In this document: piece by piece, positions 38,348 through 44,865 of the stretch
Layout of the letters: every line of letters starts with the position of its first letter
Numbering within the stretch: the stretch's first letter is position 1
From: Caulobacter sp. 17J65-9
Lineage (GTDB): Bacteria; Pseudomonadota; Alphaproteobacteria; Caulobacterales; Caulobacteraceae
DNA length: 44,865 nucleotides
Reading direction: 5' to 3'
NCBI RefSeq assembly: GCF_010975005.1
Contig: NZ_JAAIVC010000014.1
Coordinates: 1-44,865 of the forward strand
Made by a program: the position numbers and the translations under genes
Notes under the pieces: model-generated
The model's input: only the letters and a program-made list of their open reading frames with translations
Databases searched by the model: none
What the model was told of the DNA's origin: nothing

Positions 38348-39863
38348 CGGCGTCCTCGTCCAGTTGTTCGTCGAAATGCTCGGGGCCGACCGCCCGCAGG
38401 GTGAAGTTGAAGACCGTGCCGCCGTTCGGGTTCGGCTCGGCCCAGATGCGCCCGCCGTGGCTTTCCACAATGGTACGCGAGATCGACAGGCCCACGCCCA
38501 TGCCCTCGGCCTTAGTGGTGAAGAACGGCGTGAACAGCTGGGCGGCGGCTTCCGGAGCCAGGCCGCAGCCGGTGTCGGCGACGCTGACCTGGACCATGTT
38601 GTCGGAGGCGGGGACGGCGCGGATCTCCAGCACCCGCGTGGGCGCGTCGTCCATCGCCTCGAGGCCGTTGCGGATCAGGTTCAGCAGGACCTGCTGGATC
38701 TGCACCTTGTCGGCCAGCACCTGATCCACGTGCGGATCCAGGGCGAAGCGCACGTGCACGCCGCGCTCGCGGGCGCCGACCAGGGCGAGCGCGCTGGACT
38801 CCTCGATCATCCGCGGCAGGTTCTCAACCCGCCGCTCGGTTTCGCCGCGGGCCACGAAGTCGCGCAGCCGGCGGATGATGTCGCCGGCGCGCAGGGCCTG
38901 CTCGCCGGCCTTGTCGACGGCCTCGGCGACGCGGTCCAGCGGCACGGGATCGGCCTTCAGCAGCCGGCCGGTGCCCTTCAGGTAGTTGGTGGCCGCGGCC
39001 AGCGGCTGGTTCAGCTCGTGGGCCAGGGCCGAGGCCATCTCGCCCATGGCGGTCAGGCGCGACATGTGGACCAGCTCCGACTGCAGCTCCTGCAGGCGCG
39101 CCTCGGTCTGGTGGCGGTCGGTCAGGTCGCGCACGAAGCCGGTGAAGAAGCGCTGGCCCCCCGAGCTCATCTCGCCGACCGCCAGCTCCATGGGGAAGGT
39201 CGAGCCGTCGCGGCGCTCGCCGACCACGACCCGGCCCAGGCCGATGATCCGCCGCTCGCCGGTGGTGAGGTAGCGGGTCAGATAGCCGTCGTGCGCCTCG
39301 CGGTGCGGGGAGGGCATCAGCATGGAGACGTTGCGGCCGACCACCTCGCCCTCGCTCCAGCCGAACAGGCGTTCGGCCGCCGGGCTGAAGGTGACGATCA
39401 GGCCAGCCTCGTCGATCACCACCATGGCGTCGGGGACGGTGTCGAGGATGGAGCGCAGGTGCGCCTCGCGCGCGGCCAGGTCGCGGCGGTGGGCGTCGGC
39501 CCGGTCGCGGGCGCGCTGGTACCACTCGCCGCCGACGCCCAGCGAGGCGCCCAGGGCCACGAAGATGACCACGCTCAGCGCGTCGCCGAGGTCGAGCGGA
39601 TGGGACAGCACCAGGCCCGCCGCCGCGCCCAGCACGGTCGCCGCCACGCCGGGTCGCCAGCCGCCGAAGGAGGCGGCCACCACCACGCCCGGCACGAAGA
39701 ACAGGAAGACCTCCCGGTCGCCCAGCAGCGGCGTCAGCGCCCAGCGCACGACCAGGGCCGCGGCCGCGAACAGCACCCCCAGCGCCAGGGCGACATAGCT
39801 CCGCCGGCCAGGACTCCAGGAGGTCGGGTCGAACCAGGACAGTTTAGGCAATTCCCTCAGCAT
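38340..39863 (-). CDS. fixL: Oxygen-sensor histidine kinase FixL
   Basis: A 507-residue membrane kinase. Several hydrophobic segments lie in residues 20-112. They are followed by a haem PAS domain with the haem ligand His191 ([11 protein letters not shown]) and the regulatory Arg211 ([11 protein letters not shown]). The 20-residue spacing is that of His200 and Arg220 in Bradyrhizobium FixL. The phosphorylated His282 is in [12 protein letters not shown], and the ATP-binding boxes are [17 protein letters not shown] and [12 protein letters not shown]. When haem is oxygen-free, FixL phosphorylates FixJ. ATG 39863 gives [10 protein letters not shown]; a longer frame upstream is less likely. It is divergent from the alternative oxidase gene. 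Confidence 0.93.
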   Translation of the reverse strand: MLRELPKLSWFDPTSWSPGRRSYVALALGVLFAAAALVVRWALTPLLGDREVFLFFVPGVVVAASFGGWRPGVAATVLGAAAGLVLSHPLDLGDALSVVIFVALGASLGVGGEWYQRARDRADAHRRDLAAREAHLRSILDTVPDAMVVIDEAGLIVTFSPAAERLFGWSEGEVVGRNVSMLMPSPHREAHDGYLTRYLTTGERRIIGLGRVVVGERRDGSTFPMELAVGEMSSGGQRFFTGFVRDLTDRHQTEARLQELQSELVHMSRLTAMGEMASALAHELNQPLAAATNYLKGTGRLLKADPVPLDRVAEAVDKAGEQALRAGDIIRRLRDFVARGETERRVENLPRMIEESSALALVGARERGVHVRFALDPHVDQVLADKVQIQQVLLNLIRNGLEAMDDAPTRVLEIRAVPASDNMVQVSVADTGCGLAPEAAAQLFTPFFTTKAEGMGVGLSISRTIVESHGGRIWAEPNPNGGTVFNFTLRAVGPEHFDEQLDEDADD

Positions 39864-40049
39864 GGCCGTCCCGACACGCGCGCGCGGTTCAGGACCGCGC
39901 CAATCTAGAGAATACCCAACGCGCACGGAGACTAAGGGATTCCCCGTATGGCGAAGACCTGAATGTCGCCGTTCGGCGGCCGGGCGTACCTCTCCCTCAA
40001 CACCGGCTTACGGCCGGACCGGCCTTCGGGCCATCAGAGAGGTGCTCTC

Positions 40050-40754
40050 ATGACCGCTCCCCTTGTCGACCTTTCGGTTCACCATCGGGCCCACGGCGCT
40101 TCGGACCGCGTGGCCTTCGGTTTCGTGAAGGCGCTGCGCCTGTTCGCCGACACCTTCTTCGCCAAGCGTTACGGCCACCGCGCGGTGGTGCTGGAGACGG
40201 TGGCGGCGGTGCCGGGCATGGTCGGCGCCACCTTCAGCCACCTGAAGGCGCTGCGCCGGATGCGCGACGACCGCGGCTGGATCAAGACGCTGATGGACGA
40301 GGCCGAGAACGAGCGCATGCACCTGATGACCTTCATCGAGGTGTGCAAGCCGACCCTGTTCGAGCGCGCCGTGGTGCTGCTGGCCCAGGGGATCTTCTAC
40401 AACTTCTTCTTCCTGCTCTACCTGATGTCGCCGAAGACCGCCCACCGGGTTGTCGGCTACTTCGAGGAAGAGGCGGTGATCAGCTACACCCACTACCTCG
40501 CCGAGATCGACGAGGGCCGTTCGGAGAACGTGCCGGCCCCCGAGATCGCCAAGCGCTACTGGAACCTGCCCGACACCGCGACCCTGCGCGACGTGGTGCT
40601 GGTGGTCCGCGCCGACGAGGCCCACCACCGCGACGTCAACCACGACTTCGCCAACCAGCTGGCCGGCCTGCCGCAGCGCGCCATCGCCGAGTGCCCCCCG
40701 CACGCCGAGCTGACGCCCAACTGGAAGGCTGCGGCCTGGCCCAAGGCCGCCTGA
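40050..40754 (+). CDS. Alternative (cyanide-insensitive) ubiquinol oxidase
   Basis: A 234-residue di-iron quinol oxidase of the AOX type. The iron ligands can be placed: Glu49 (LETVAAVPG), Glu88 and His91 (NERMHLMTF), Glu140 ([12 protein letters not shown]), and Glu190 and His193 ([12 protein letters not shown]). It oxidises ubiquinol and reduces oxygen to water without pumping protons, so respiration continues when the cytochrome oxidases are inhibited, for example by cyanide or nitric oxide. It is an interfacial membrane protein. ATG 40050 has an AGAGAGG site. It is divergent from fixL; whether FixJ controls it is not shown, and I see no FixK-type TTGAT-N4-ATCAA box between them. A strong terminator follows. 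Confidence 0.92.
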   Translation: MTAPLVDLSVHHRAHGASDRVAFGFVKALRLFADTFFAKRYGHRAVVLETVAAVPGMVGATFSHLKALRRMRDDRGWIKTLMDEAENERMHLMTFIEVCKPTLFERAVVLLAQGIFYNFFFLLYLMSPKTAHRVVGYFEEEAVISYTHYLAEIDEGRSENVPAPEIAKRYWNLPDTATLRDVVLVVRADEAHHRDVNHDFANQLAGLPQRAIAECPPHAELTPNWKAAAWPKAA

Positions 40755-40792
40755 TCTCCCGGCCGGCAGAGCCGGGCTCCTCCAAAACTGAA

Positions 40793-40827
40793 AAAGCGCG
40801 GGGCCCCCGGCCCGCGCTTCTTTTTTT
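40793..40827 (+). terminator. Rho-independent terminator of the alternative oxidase gene
   Basis: AAGCGCGGG (from 40794) pairs with CCCGCGCTT, followed by C and seven T. Confidence 0.92.
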
Positions 40828-41089
40828 GCGCTCCGACCGGGGACTCCAGCGGGCGATGTCGCTCGTTGGAGCCCCCGCGCCGCCCGGGGGGCCAGGCGGC
40901 GACTCCCGGAAGGGAGCCTCGAAAGGGCAGGGTCCAGTGTTCGCCCGTATGGGGCCAGTCCGTAGCCTTGCGGACGCCGGCCGACCTTTATGCGGTCCTT
41001 ACGCCCCACGCCCCGGTTCGCCATCGAAACCTGCAGCAGGCCGGCGCTAGACCCCCGCTCGCCCGCAGTCGGGTGAAGGGGAACCGCCC
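40828..41089 (+). other. Long upstream region of kup, possible structured leader
   Basis: A 262-base gap with no gene. It starts with a stem CTCCAGCGGGCGA / CGCTCGTTGGAG (about 40852-40880), followed by further GC-rich pairing (GCCGCCCGG / CCAGGCGGC). The length and pairing would suit a structured 5' leader of kup, but I cannot match it to a known riboswitch. Confidence 0.25.
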
Positions 41090-43006
41090 GTGGCCATCGC
41101 CGTCGACCAACCAGAAGCCGTACGTTCCGCCGCAGCCGCGCGCCCGCCCGGCCACGGCCTGTTCGCCCTGATGGTCGGCGCCGTGGGCGTGGTGTTCGGC
41201 GACATCGGCACCAGCCCGCTCTACTCGATGCGCGAGGCGCTCAGCCACGTGCGCGGCGGCGCGGCCGAGCCGGCCGTGCTGGGCGTCGTCTCCCTGATCG
41301 TCTGGGCGCTGATCCTGATCGTCACGGTCAAGTACGTGATCTTCGTGCTGCGGGCCGACAACCGGGGCGAGGGCGGCACCCTGGCCCTGATGGCCCTGGC
41401 CCAGCGGGCGATCGGCTACCGCTCGGTGTTCATTTTCGTGCTGGGCGTGTTCGGGGCGGCGCTGTTCTACGGCGACGGGGTGATCACGCCGGCCATCTCG
41501 GTGCTGTCGGCGGTCGAGGGGCTGCGCGACGCGCCCGGAGTCGGCCACGCGGTCGACCCGTTCGTGCTGCCGGCCGCCGCGACCGTGCTGGTCGCCCTCT
41601 TCCTGGTCCAGTCGCGGGGCACCGCCCGCGTGGGCGCCCTGTTCGGGCCGATCATGGTGGTCTGGTTCCTGGCCATAGCGGGCCTGGGCCTGATGCACGT
41701 TCTGCAGAACCCGGCCGTCCTGCTGGCGCTGAGCCCGCACTGGGGTGTGCGGCTGCTGCTCGAGAACGGCGTGCTGGGCTTCGTGATCCTGGGCAGCGTG
41801 TTCCTGGCGGTCACCGGGGCCGAGGCGCTCTACGCCGACATCGGCCACTTCGGGAAGGACCCGATCCGCGTGGCCTGGCTGGTGCTGGCCTTCCCGTGCC
41901 TGGTGCTGAACTATCTGGGGCAGGGGGCCGCCGTGCTGGCCGACCCGAGCGCCCAGGCCAACCCGTTCTTCCGGATGATCCCGGAGGTCGCCTACTGGCC
42001 GATGCTGCTGCTGGCCACCGCCGCCACCGTGATCGCCAGCCAGGCGGTCATTACGGGCGCCTTCTCGGTCACCCAGCAGGCGGTGCAGCTGGGCCTGCTG
42101 CCGCGCGTCACCATCAAGCGCACCAGCGAGACCGTCGCGGGCCAGATCTTCGTGCCGCAGGTCAACGTCTTCCTGATGGTGGGCGTGCTGTTCCTGCTGA
42201 TGACCTTCCGCACCTCCTCGGCCATGGCCTCGGCCTACGGCATCGCCGTCACCGCCACCATGGTGATCACCGTGCTGCTGCTGTTCGTGATCGCGCGCCA
42301 TTGCTGGAAGTGGCCGCGGGCCGGCGCGGTGGCCCTGGTGGCGCCGCTGCTGGCGCTGGACGTGACCTTCCTGGGCGCCAACTCGCTGAAGATCCACGAG
42401 GGCGGCTGGTTTCCGCTGGCGCTCGGCGCCGGCCTGGTGCTGGTGATGTGGACCTGGTCGAAGGGGACGCGAATCCTGGCGCTGCGGACCCGGCGGGACT
42501 CCCTGCCGCTGGCCGACCTGATCGCGTCGCTGGCCGTGCGCCCGCCGCACCGGGTCGGCGGCACGGCGGTGTTCCTGACTTCCGATCCCACGGTCGCGCC
42601 GGTCGCCCTGATGCACAACCTCAAGCACAACAAGGTGCTGCACGAGAAGAACGTCATCCTGACCGTCGTCGTCTCGGACGCCCCGCGGGTGCCGGAGGCG
42701 GACCGCGTCGCCATCGAGCCGCTGAACGCCGACTTCAAGCGGGTGAAGCTGACCTACGGCTTCATGGAGAACCCGAACGTGCCCAAGGCGCTGAGCCTGT
42801 GCCGGCGGCAGGGCCTGAAGTTCGACATCATGTCGACCTCCTTCTTCCTGGGCCGCCGCTCGGTGGTCGCCTCGGCCAAGGAGGGCATGCCGGCCTGGCA
42901 GGACAGGCTGTTCATCTTCCTGATGAAGAACGCGACCAACCCCACCGATTTCTACCGAATCCCGCCCGGACGCGTGGTGGAGATGGGCGCGCAGGTGACG
43001 ATGTGA
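41090..43006 (+). CDS. kup: Low-affinity potassium uptake protein Kup
   Basis: A 638-residue K+ transporter with 12 membrane segments and a cytoplasmic C-terminus. Family signatures are VGVVFGDIGTSPLYSMREAL near the N-terminus, the long ADNRGEGGTLALMALA, and FYGDGVITPAISVLSAVEG. It carries K+ in with H+ and works best at acid pH in E. coli. The GTG at 41090 has a GAAGGGGAA site. The C-terminal part (from about residue 470) includes HNLKHNKVLHEKNVILTVVV, a conserved cytoplasmic region. It is convergent with kdpE and kdpD, so this is a potassium locus with two uptake routes. A palindromic element lies between. Confidence 0.95.
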   Translation: MAIAVDQPEAVRSAAAARPPGHGLFALMVGAVGVVFGDIGTSPLYSMREALSHVRGGAAEPAVLGVVSLIVWALILIVTVKYVIFVLRADNRGEGGTLALMALAQRAIGYRSVFIFVLGVFGAALFYGDGVITPAISVLSAVEGLRDAPGVGHAVDPFVLPAAATVLVALFLVQSRGTARVGALFGPIMVVWFLAIAGLGLMHVLQNPAVLLALSPHWGVRLLLENGVLGFVILGSVFLAVTGAEALYADIGHFGKDPIRVAWLVLAFPCLVLNYLGQGAAVLADPSAQANPFFRMIPEVAYWPMLLLATAATVIASQAVITGAFSVTQQAVQLGLLPRVTIKRTSETVAGQIFVPQVNVFLMVGVLFLLMTFRTSSAMASAYGIAVTATMVITVLLLFVIARHCWKWPRAGAVALVAPLLALDVTFLGANSLKIHEGGWFPLALGAGLVLVMWTWSKGTRILALRTRRDSLPLADLIASLAVRPPHRVGGTAVFLTSDPTVAPVALMHNLKHNKVLHEKNVILTVVVSDAPRVPEADRVAIEPLNADFKRVKLTYGFMENPNVPKALSLCRRQGLKFDIMSTSFFLGRRSVVASAKEGMPAWQDRLFIFLMKNATNPTDFYRIPPGRVVEMGAQVTM

Positions 43007-43023
43007 GGTGGGGTCAGGGGGGG

Positions 43024-43197
43024 CTTCCTTCTCCCCTTGCGGGAGAAGGTGGCGCGCGGAGCGCGTCGGATGAGGGGTGACGGCGGGACGTCTCAAGGTC
43101 TTGGGATAAAGGTCGATTCACTCGGAAGCCGAGGCGCTTGCACCCCTCATCCGACCGGCTCCGCCGGCCACCTTCTCCCGCAAGGGGAGAAGGGAGC
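43024..43197. repeat. Palindromic intergenic element, family C
   Basis: CTTCCTTCTCCCCTTGCGGG at the left pairs with the CCCGCAAGGGGAGAAGG at the right. Inner GGATGAGGGGT / ACCCCTCATCC arms match the copy at 27503. It separates the convergent kup and kdpE genes. Confidence 0.9.
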
Positions 43198-43202
43198 TTT
43201 CC

Positions 43203-43895
43203 TCAGTCCGCCGAGAACCGGTAGCCGACCCCCGGCTCGGTGAGGATGCGCCGGGGCGCGGCGGGGTCGGCCTCCAGCTTTTGGCGCAGCTGGCCGACGA
43301 ACACCCGCAAATAGGCGACGTCCTCGGCGTGGGCCGGGCCCCAGACGGCGGTCAGCAGCTGGCGGTGGGTGGTCACCTTGCCGCCGCCCTCCACCAGCCG
43401 GGCCAGCAGGTCGTATTCCTTGGGCGACAGCCGCACGGCCTGGCCGGCGCGGCTGACGCGGCGGCCGACCAGGTCGATCTCCAGCTCGCCGGCCCGCACG
43501 ACCGGGCTTATGCCCTCGCGCTGCACGCGGTGGCGCAGCGCCACGCGCAGGCGCGCCAGCAGCTCGCCGATCCCGAACGGCTTCTCGACATAGTCGTCGG
43601 CGCCCAGGTCCAGCGCGTCGATCTTCTCGGTCTCGCGGTCGCGGGCGGACAGGATCAGGATCGGGCCGTCGTAGAAGGCCCGCGCCTTGGCCAGCGCCTC
43701 CTTGCCGTCCATGTCCGGCAGGCCGAGGTCCAGCACCACGGCGTCGGGGGCCTTGCGGGCCAGCTCGCGCAGGCCCGACGCGGCGTCGTCGGCGCGGACG
43801 ACCTCGTAGCCAGCCGCGTCCAGGGCCGGGCCCAGGAAGCGGTGGATCTGCGGTTCGTCGTCGACGACCAGCACGCGGGGCCGGTGGGCGGACAT
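43203..43895 (-). CDS. kdpE: Response regulator KdpE
   Basis: A 230-residue OmpR/PhoB-type regulator. The receiver phosphorylation site is Asp56 (AVVLDLGLPDMDG), with the acid pair VVDDEPQ and Lys in VEKPFGIGEL. The C-terminal winged-helix DNA-binding domain contains RLSPKEYDLLARLVEGGGKV and ends LTEPGVGYRF. It activates kdpFABC when potassium is low, together with KdpD. The ATG at 43895 shares one base with the kdpD stop (TGATG), so the two are coupled. The identification is helped by kup on the other side. Confidence 0.93.
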   Translation of the reverse strand: MSAHRPRVLVVDDEPQIHRFLGPALDAAGYEVVRADDAASGLRELARKAPDAVVLDLGLPDMDGKEALAKARAFYDGPILILSARDRETEKIDALDLGADDYVEKPFGIGELLARLRVALRHRVQREGISPVVRAGELEIDLVGRRVSRAGQAVRLSPKEYDLLARLVEGGGKVTTHRQLLTAVWGPAHAEDVAYLRVFVGQLRQKLEADPAAPRRILTEPGVGYRFSAD

Positions 43896-44865
43896 CAGAG
43901 CAGCTCCTTGGCGGTCGGCACGGCCTTGGGAAGCGCGATCAGGAAGCGCGAGCCGCGTCCCTCGGCCACCGGGCTGACCACCGCGATCCGCCCGCCCATG
44001 GCCTCGATGAAGCCGCGCGCGATGGACAGGCCGAGCCCTAAGCCCTCGCCGCGGTCGCTGGGGGCCTGCAGCCGCCGGAACTTGTCGAACACCCGGTCGA
44101 GCGCGTCGGCGGGAATGCCCGGGCCCTCGTCCTCGATGGTGATCAGCACGTTGGCCAGGTCCTCGTGGGTGGCGATCTCGATGCGCGAGTCCTGCGGCGC
44201 GTAGGCGGCGGCGTTGTCGAGGATGTTGAGCACGGCCTGCTCCAGCAGGACGGGATCGGTGCGGACCTTCGACAGGTCGCGGGCGAAGTCGCGCTCGATC
44301 GTCCGCCCGCCCAGCCGTTCGCCCAGCCGCTCGGCGGCCGCGTCCAGCACCTCGCGCACGTCGGTCCAGCTACGCCGCGGCTTCAGCGCCCCGGCCTCCA
44401 GCCGGCCCATGTCCAGCAGGTCGCCGACGTAGCGGTTCAGCCGGCGCGCGTCCTGGGCGATGCTTTCCAGGAGGTCGCGGCGGACCGCCGGCTTCAGGTC
44501 GGTCCCGAACTCCAGCAGGGTGGTGGCCGAGCCCAGCACGCTGGACAGCGGCGTGCGGAAATCGTGGCTGATCGAGTTGAGCAGGGCCGAGCGCAGCCGG
44601 TCGGCGCGGCGCAGGGCCTCGTTCTCGGCCGCTGCCGAAGCCAGCTGCGCGCGTTCCAGCGCCACCGCGCCCTGCTCGAGCAGGGCCGAGACTCGGCCCT
44701 CCGCGTCGGGGGCCAGGCCGCGCAGGCCGACCACGCCGACCCGCTCGCGCAGGCCCTGCAGCGGGCGGAAGGCCCAGCCGGTGTCCGCGTCGGAGGTCTC
44801 GCCGCTCTCCCACACCCGGCGCGCGGCCGCCGCGCCGTCGGGGCTCAGCTTCTCCAGCCCGGCGG
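43895..44865 (-). CDS. kdpD: Sensor kinase KdpD, C-terminal part (cut by the window edge)
   Basis: The frame is open to the end of the window and gives the last 323 residues. It includes the end of the GAF-like region, then the histidine kinase core. The phosphorylated histidine is in SISHDFRTPLSSVLGSATTL, with ATP-binding boxes NILDNAAAYAP, DEGPGIP and GEGLGLGLSIARGF. The N-terminal KdpD and USP domains and the four membrane helices lie beyond the window. KdpD senses potassium limitation or turgor and phosphorylates KdpE. kdpFABC would be expected upstream, to the right. Confidence 0.92.
   Translation of the reverse strand, partial: AGLEKLSPDGAAAARRVWESGETSDADTGWAFRPLQGLRERVGVVGLRGLAPDAEGRVSALLEQGAVALERAQLASAAAENEALRRADRLRSALLNSISHDFRTPLSSVLGSATTLLEFGTDLKPAVRRDLLESIAQDARRLNRYVGDLLDMGRLEAGALKPRRSWTDVREVLDAAAERLGERLGGRTIERDFARDLSKVRTDPVLLEQAVLNILDNAAAYAPQDSRIEIATHEDLANVLITIEDEGPGIPADALDRVFDKFRRLQAPSDRGEGLGLGLSIARGFIEAMGGRIAVVSPVAEGRGSRFLIALPKAVPTAKELL

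Noticed and set aside
39864-40049. FixK or FNR box between fixL and the alternative oxidase
   Set aside because: No TTGAT-N4-ATCAA or similar dyad is visible in the region.
40988-43096. Long open frame antisense to kup
   Set aside because: Low-complexity His/Gln/Arg/Asp composition and no motif; kup on the other strand is certain.
1-44865. CRISPR array, tRNA or rRNA genes, insertion sequences, prophage
   Set aside because: No regularly spaced direct repeats with unique spacers, no cloverleaf with a T-loop signature, and no transposase, integrase or phage structural gene were seen on either strand.

Overview
The window is a gene-dense, very GC-rich stretch of a free-living alphaproteobacterial chromosome. 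It is most likely from the Caulobacteraceae (Caulobacter or Phenylobacterium type). The pointers are a long TonB-dependent receptor, FixL/FixJ, an AstA/AstD/AstB arginine operon, ExoD, a CGTT-type general-stress promoter, and many palindromic intergenic elements of the kind that litter Caulobacter genomes. The assignment is inferred from gene content and base composition; no database search was run. I see no transposase, phage gene, CRISPR array, tRNA or rRNA.

Layout, left to right. 1-5.2 kb: the edge of a YidB-like gene, a TPR-sulfotransferase, a divergent TetR/SDR pair and an LtrA-type membrane protein. 5.2-9.4 kb: a TonB-dependent receptor facing a cupin-LysE exporter pair and a small secreted protein. 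9.6-15.5 kb: an SseB-like protein convergent with an arginine succinyltransferase (AST) operon (M20 hydrolase-astA-astD-astB). 15.5-20.3 kb: small, poorly known genes, including a protein made of six short repeats, a solitary CheW, Rnk with a coupled small membrane protein, an EF-hand lipoprotein and several hypotheticals. 20.5-27.5 kb: tamB and tamA (outer-membrane protein assembly) and a divergent SYLF lipoprotein. 27.8-30.7 kb: an arsenic cluster (arsI, two arsR genes, aqpS, arsC). 30.8-34.1 kb: azoR with a divergent LysR regulator, ExoD, and two small envelope proteins. 34.2-37.7 kb: a sterol desaturase-like enzyme, a WYL regulator, and a two-gene operon ending in a NIPSNAP protein. 37.7-40.8 kb: fixJ and fixL divergent from an alternative oxidase. 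41-44.9 kb: the potassium transporter kup convergent with kdpE and kdpD, the latter running off the window.

How the genes fit together. The AST operon supplies three of the five known AST enzymes, plus a metallohydrolase in the place where a desuccinylase would be expected. The arsenic cluster covers uptake or efflux through a channel, arsenate reduction and organoarsenical C-As bond cleavage, under two ArsR proteins whose predicted operators sit on their own start regions. FixLJ beside an alternative oxidase links oxygen sensing to respiratory choice. Kup and KdpDE form a potassium locus.

The most striking feature of the DNA itself is the set of palindromic elements, about ten full-size copies in at least four families. 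They sit between genes, inside operons, and in one case inside a coding sequence. At several junctions they supply the stop codons of the flanking genes. I found no obvious defence or mobile system. The best candidates for something undescribed are the six-repeat protein at 15.9 kb, the element embedded in the NIPSNAP gene at 37.3 kb, the M20 member of the AST operon, and a small untranslated or micro-ORF region at 18.2 kb.
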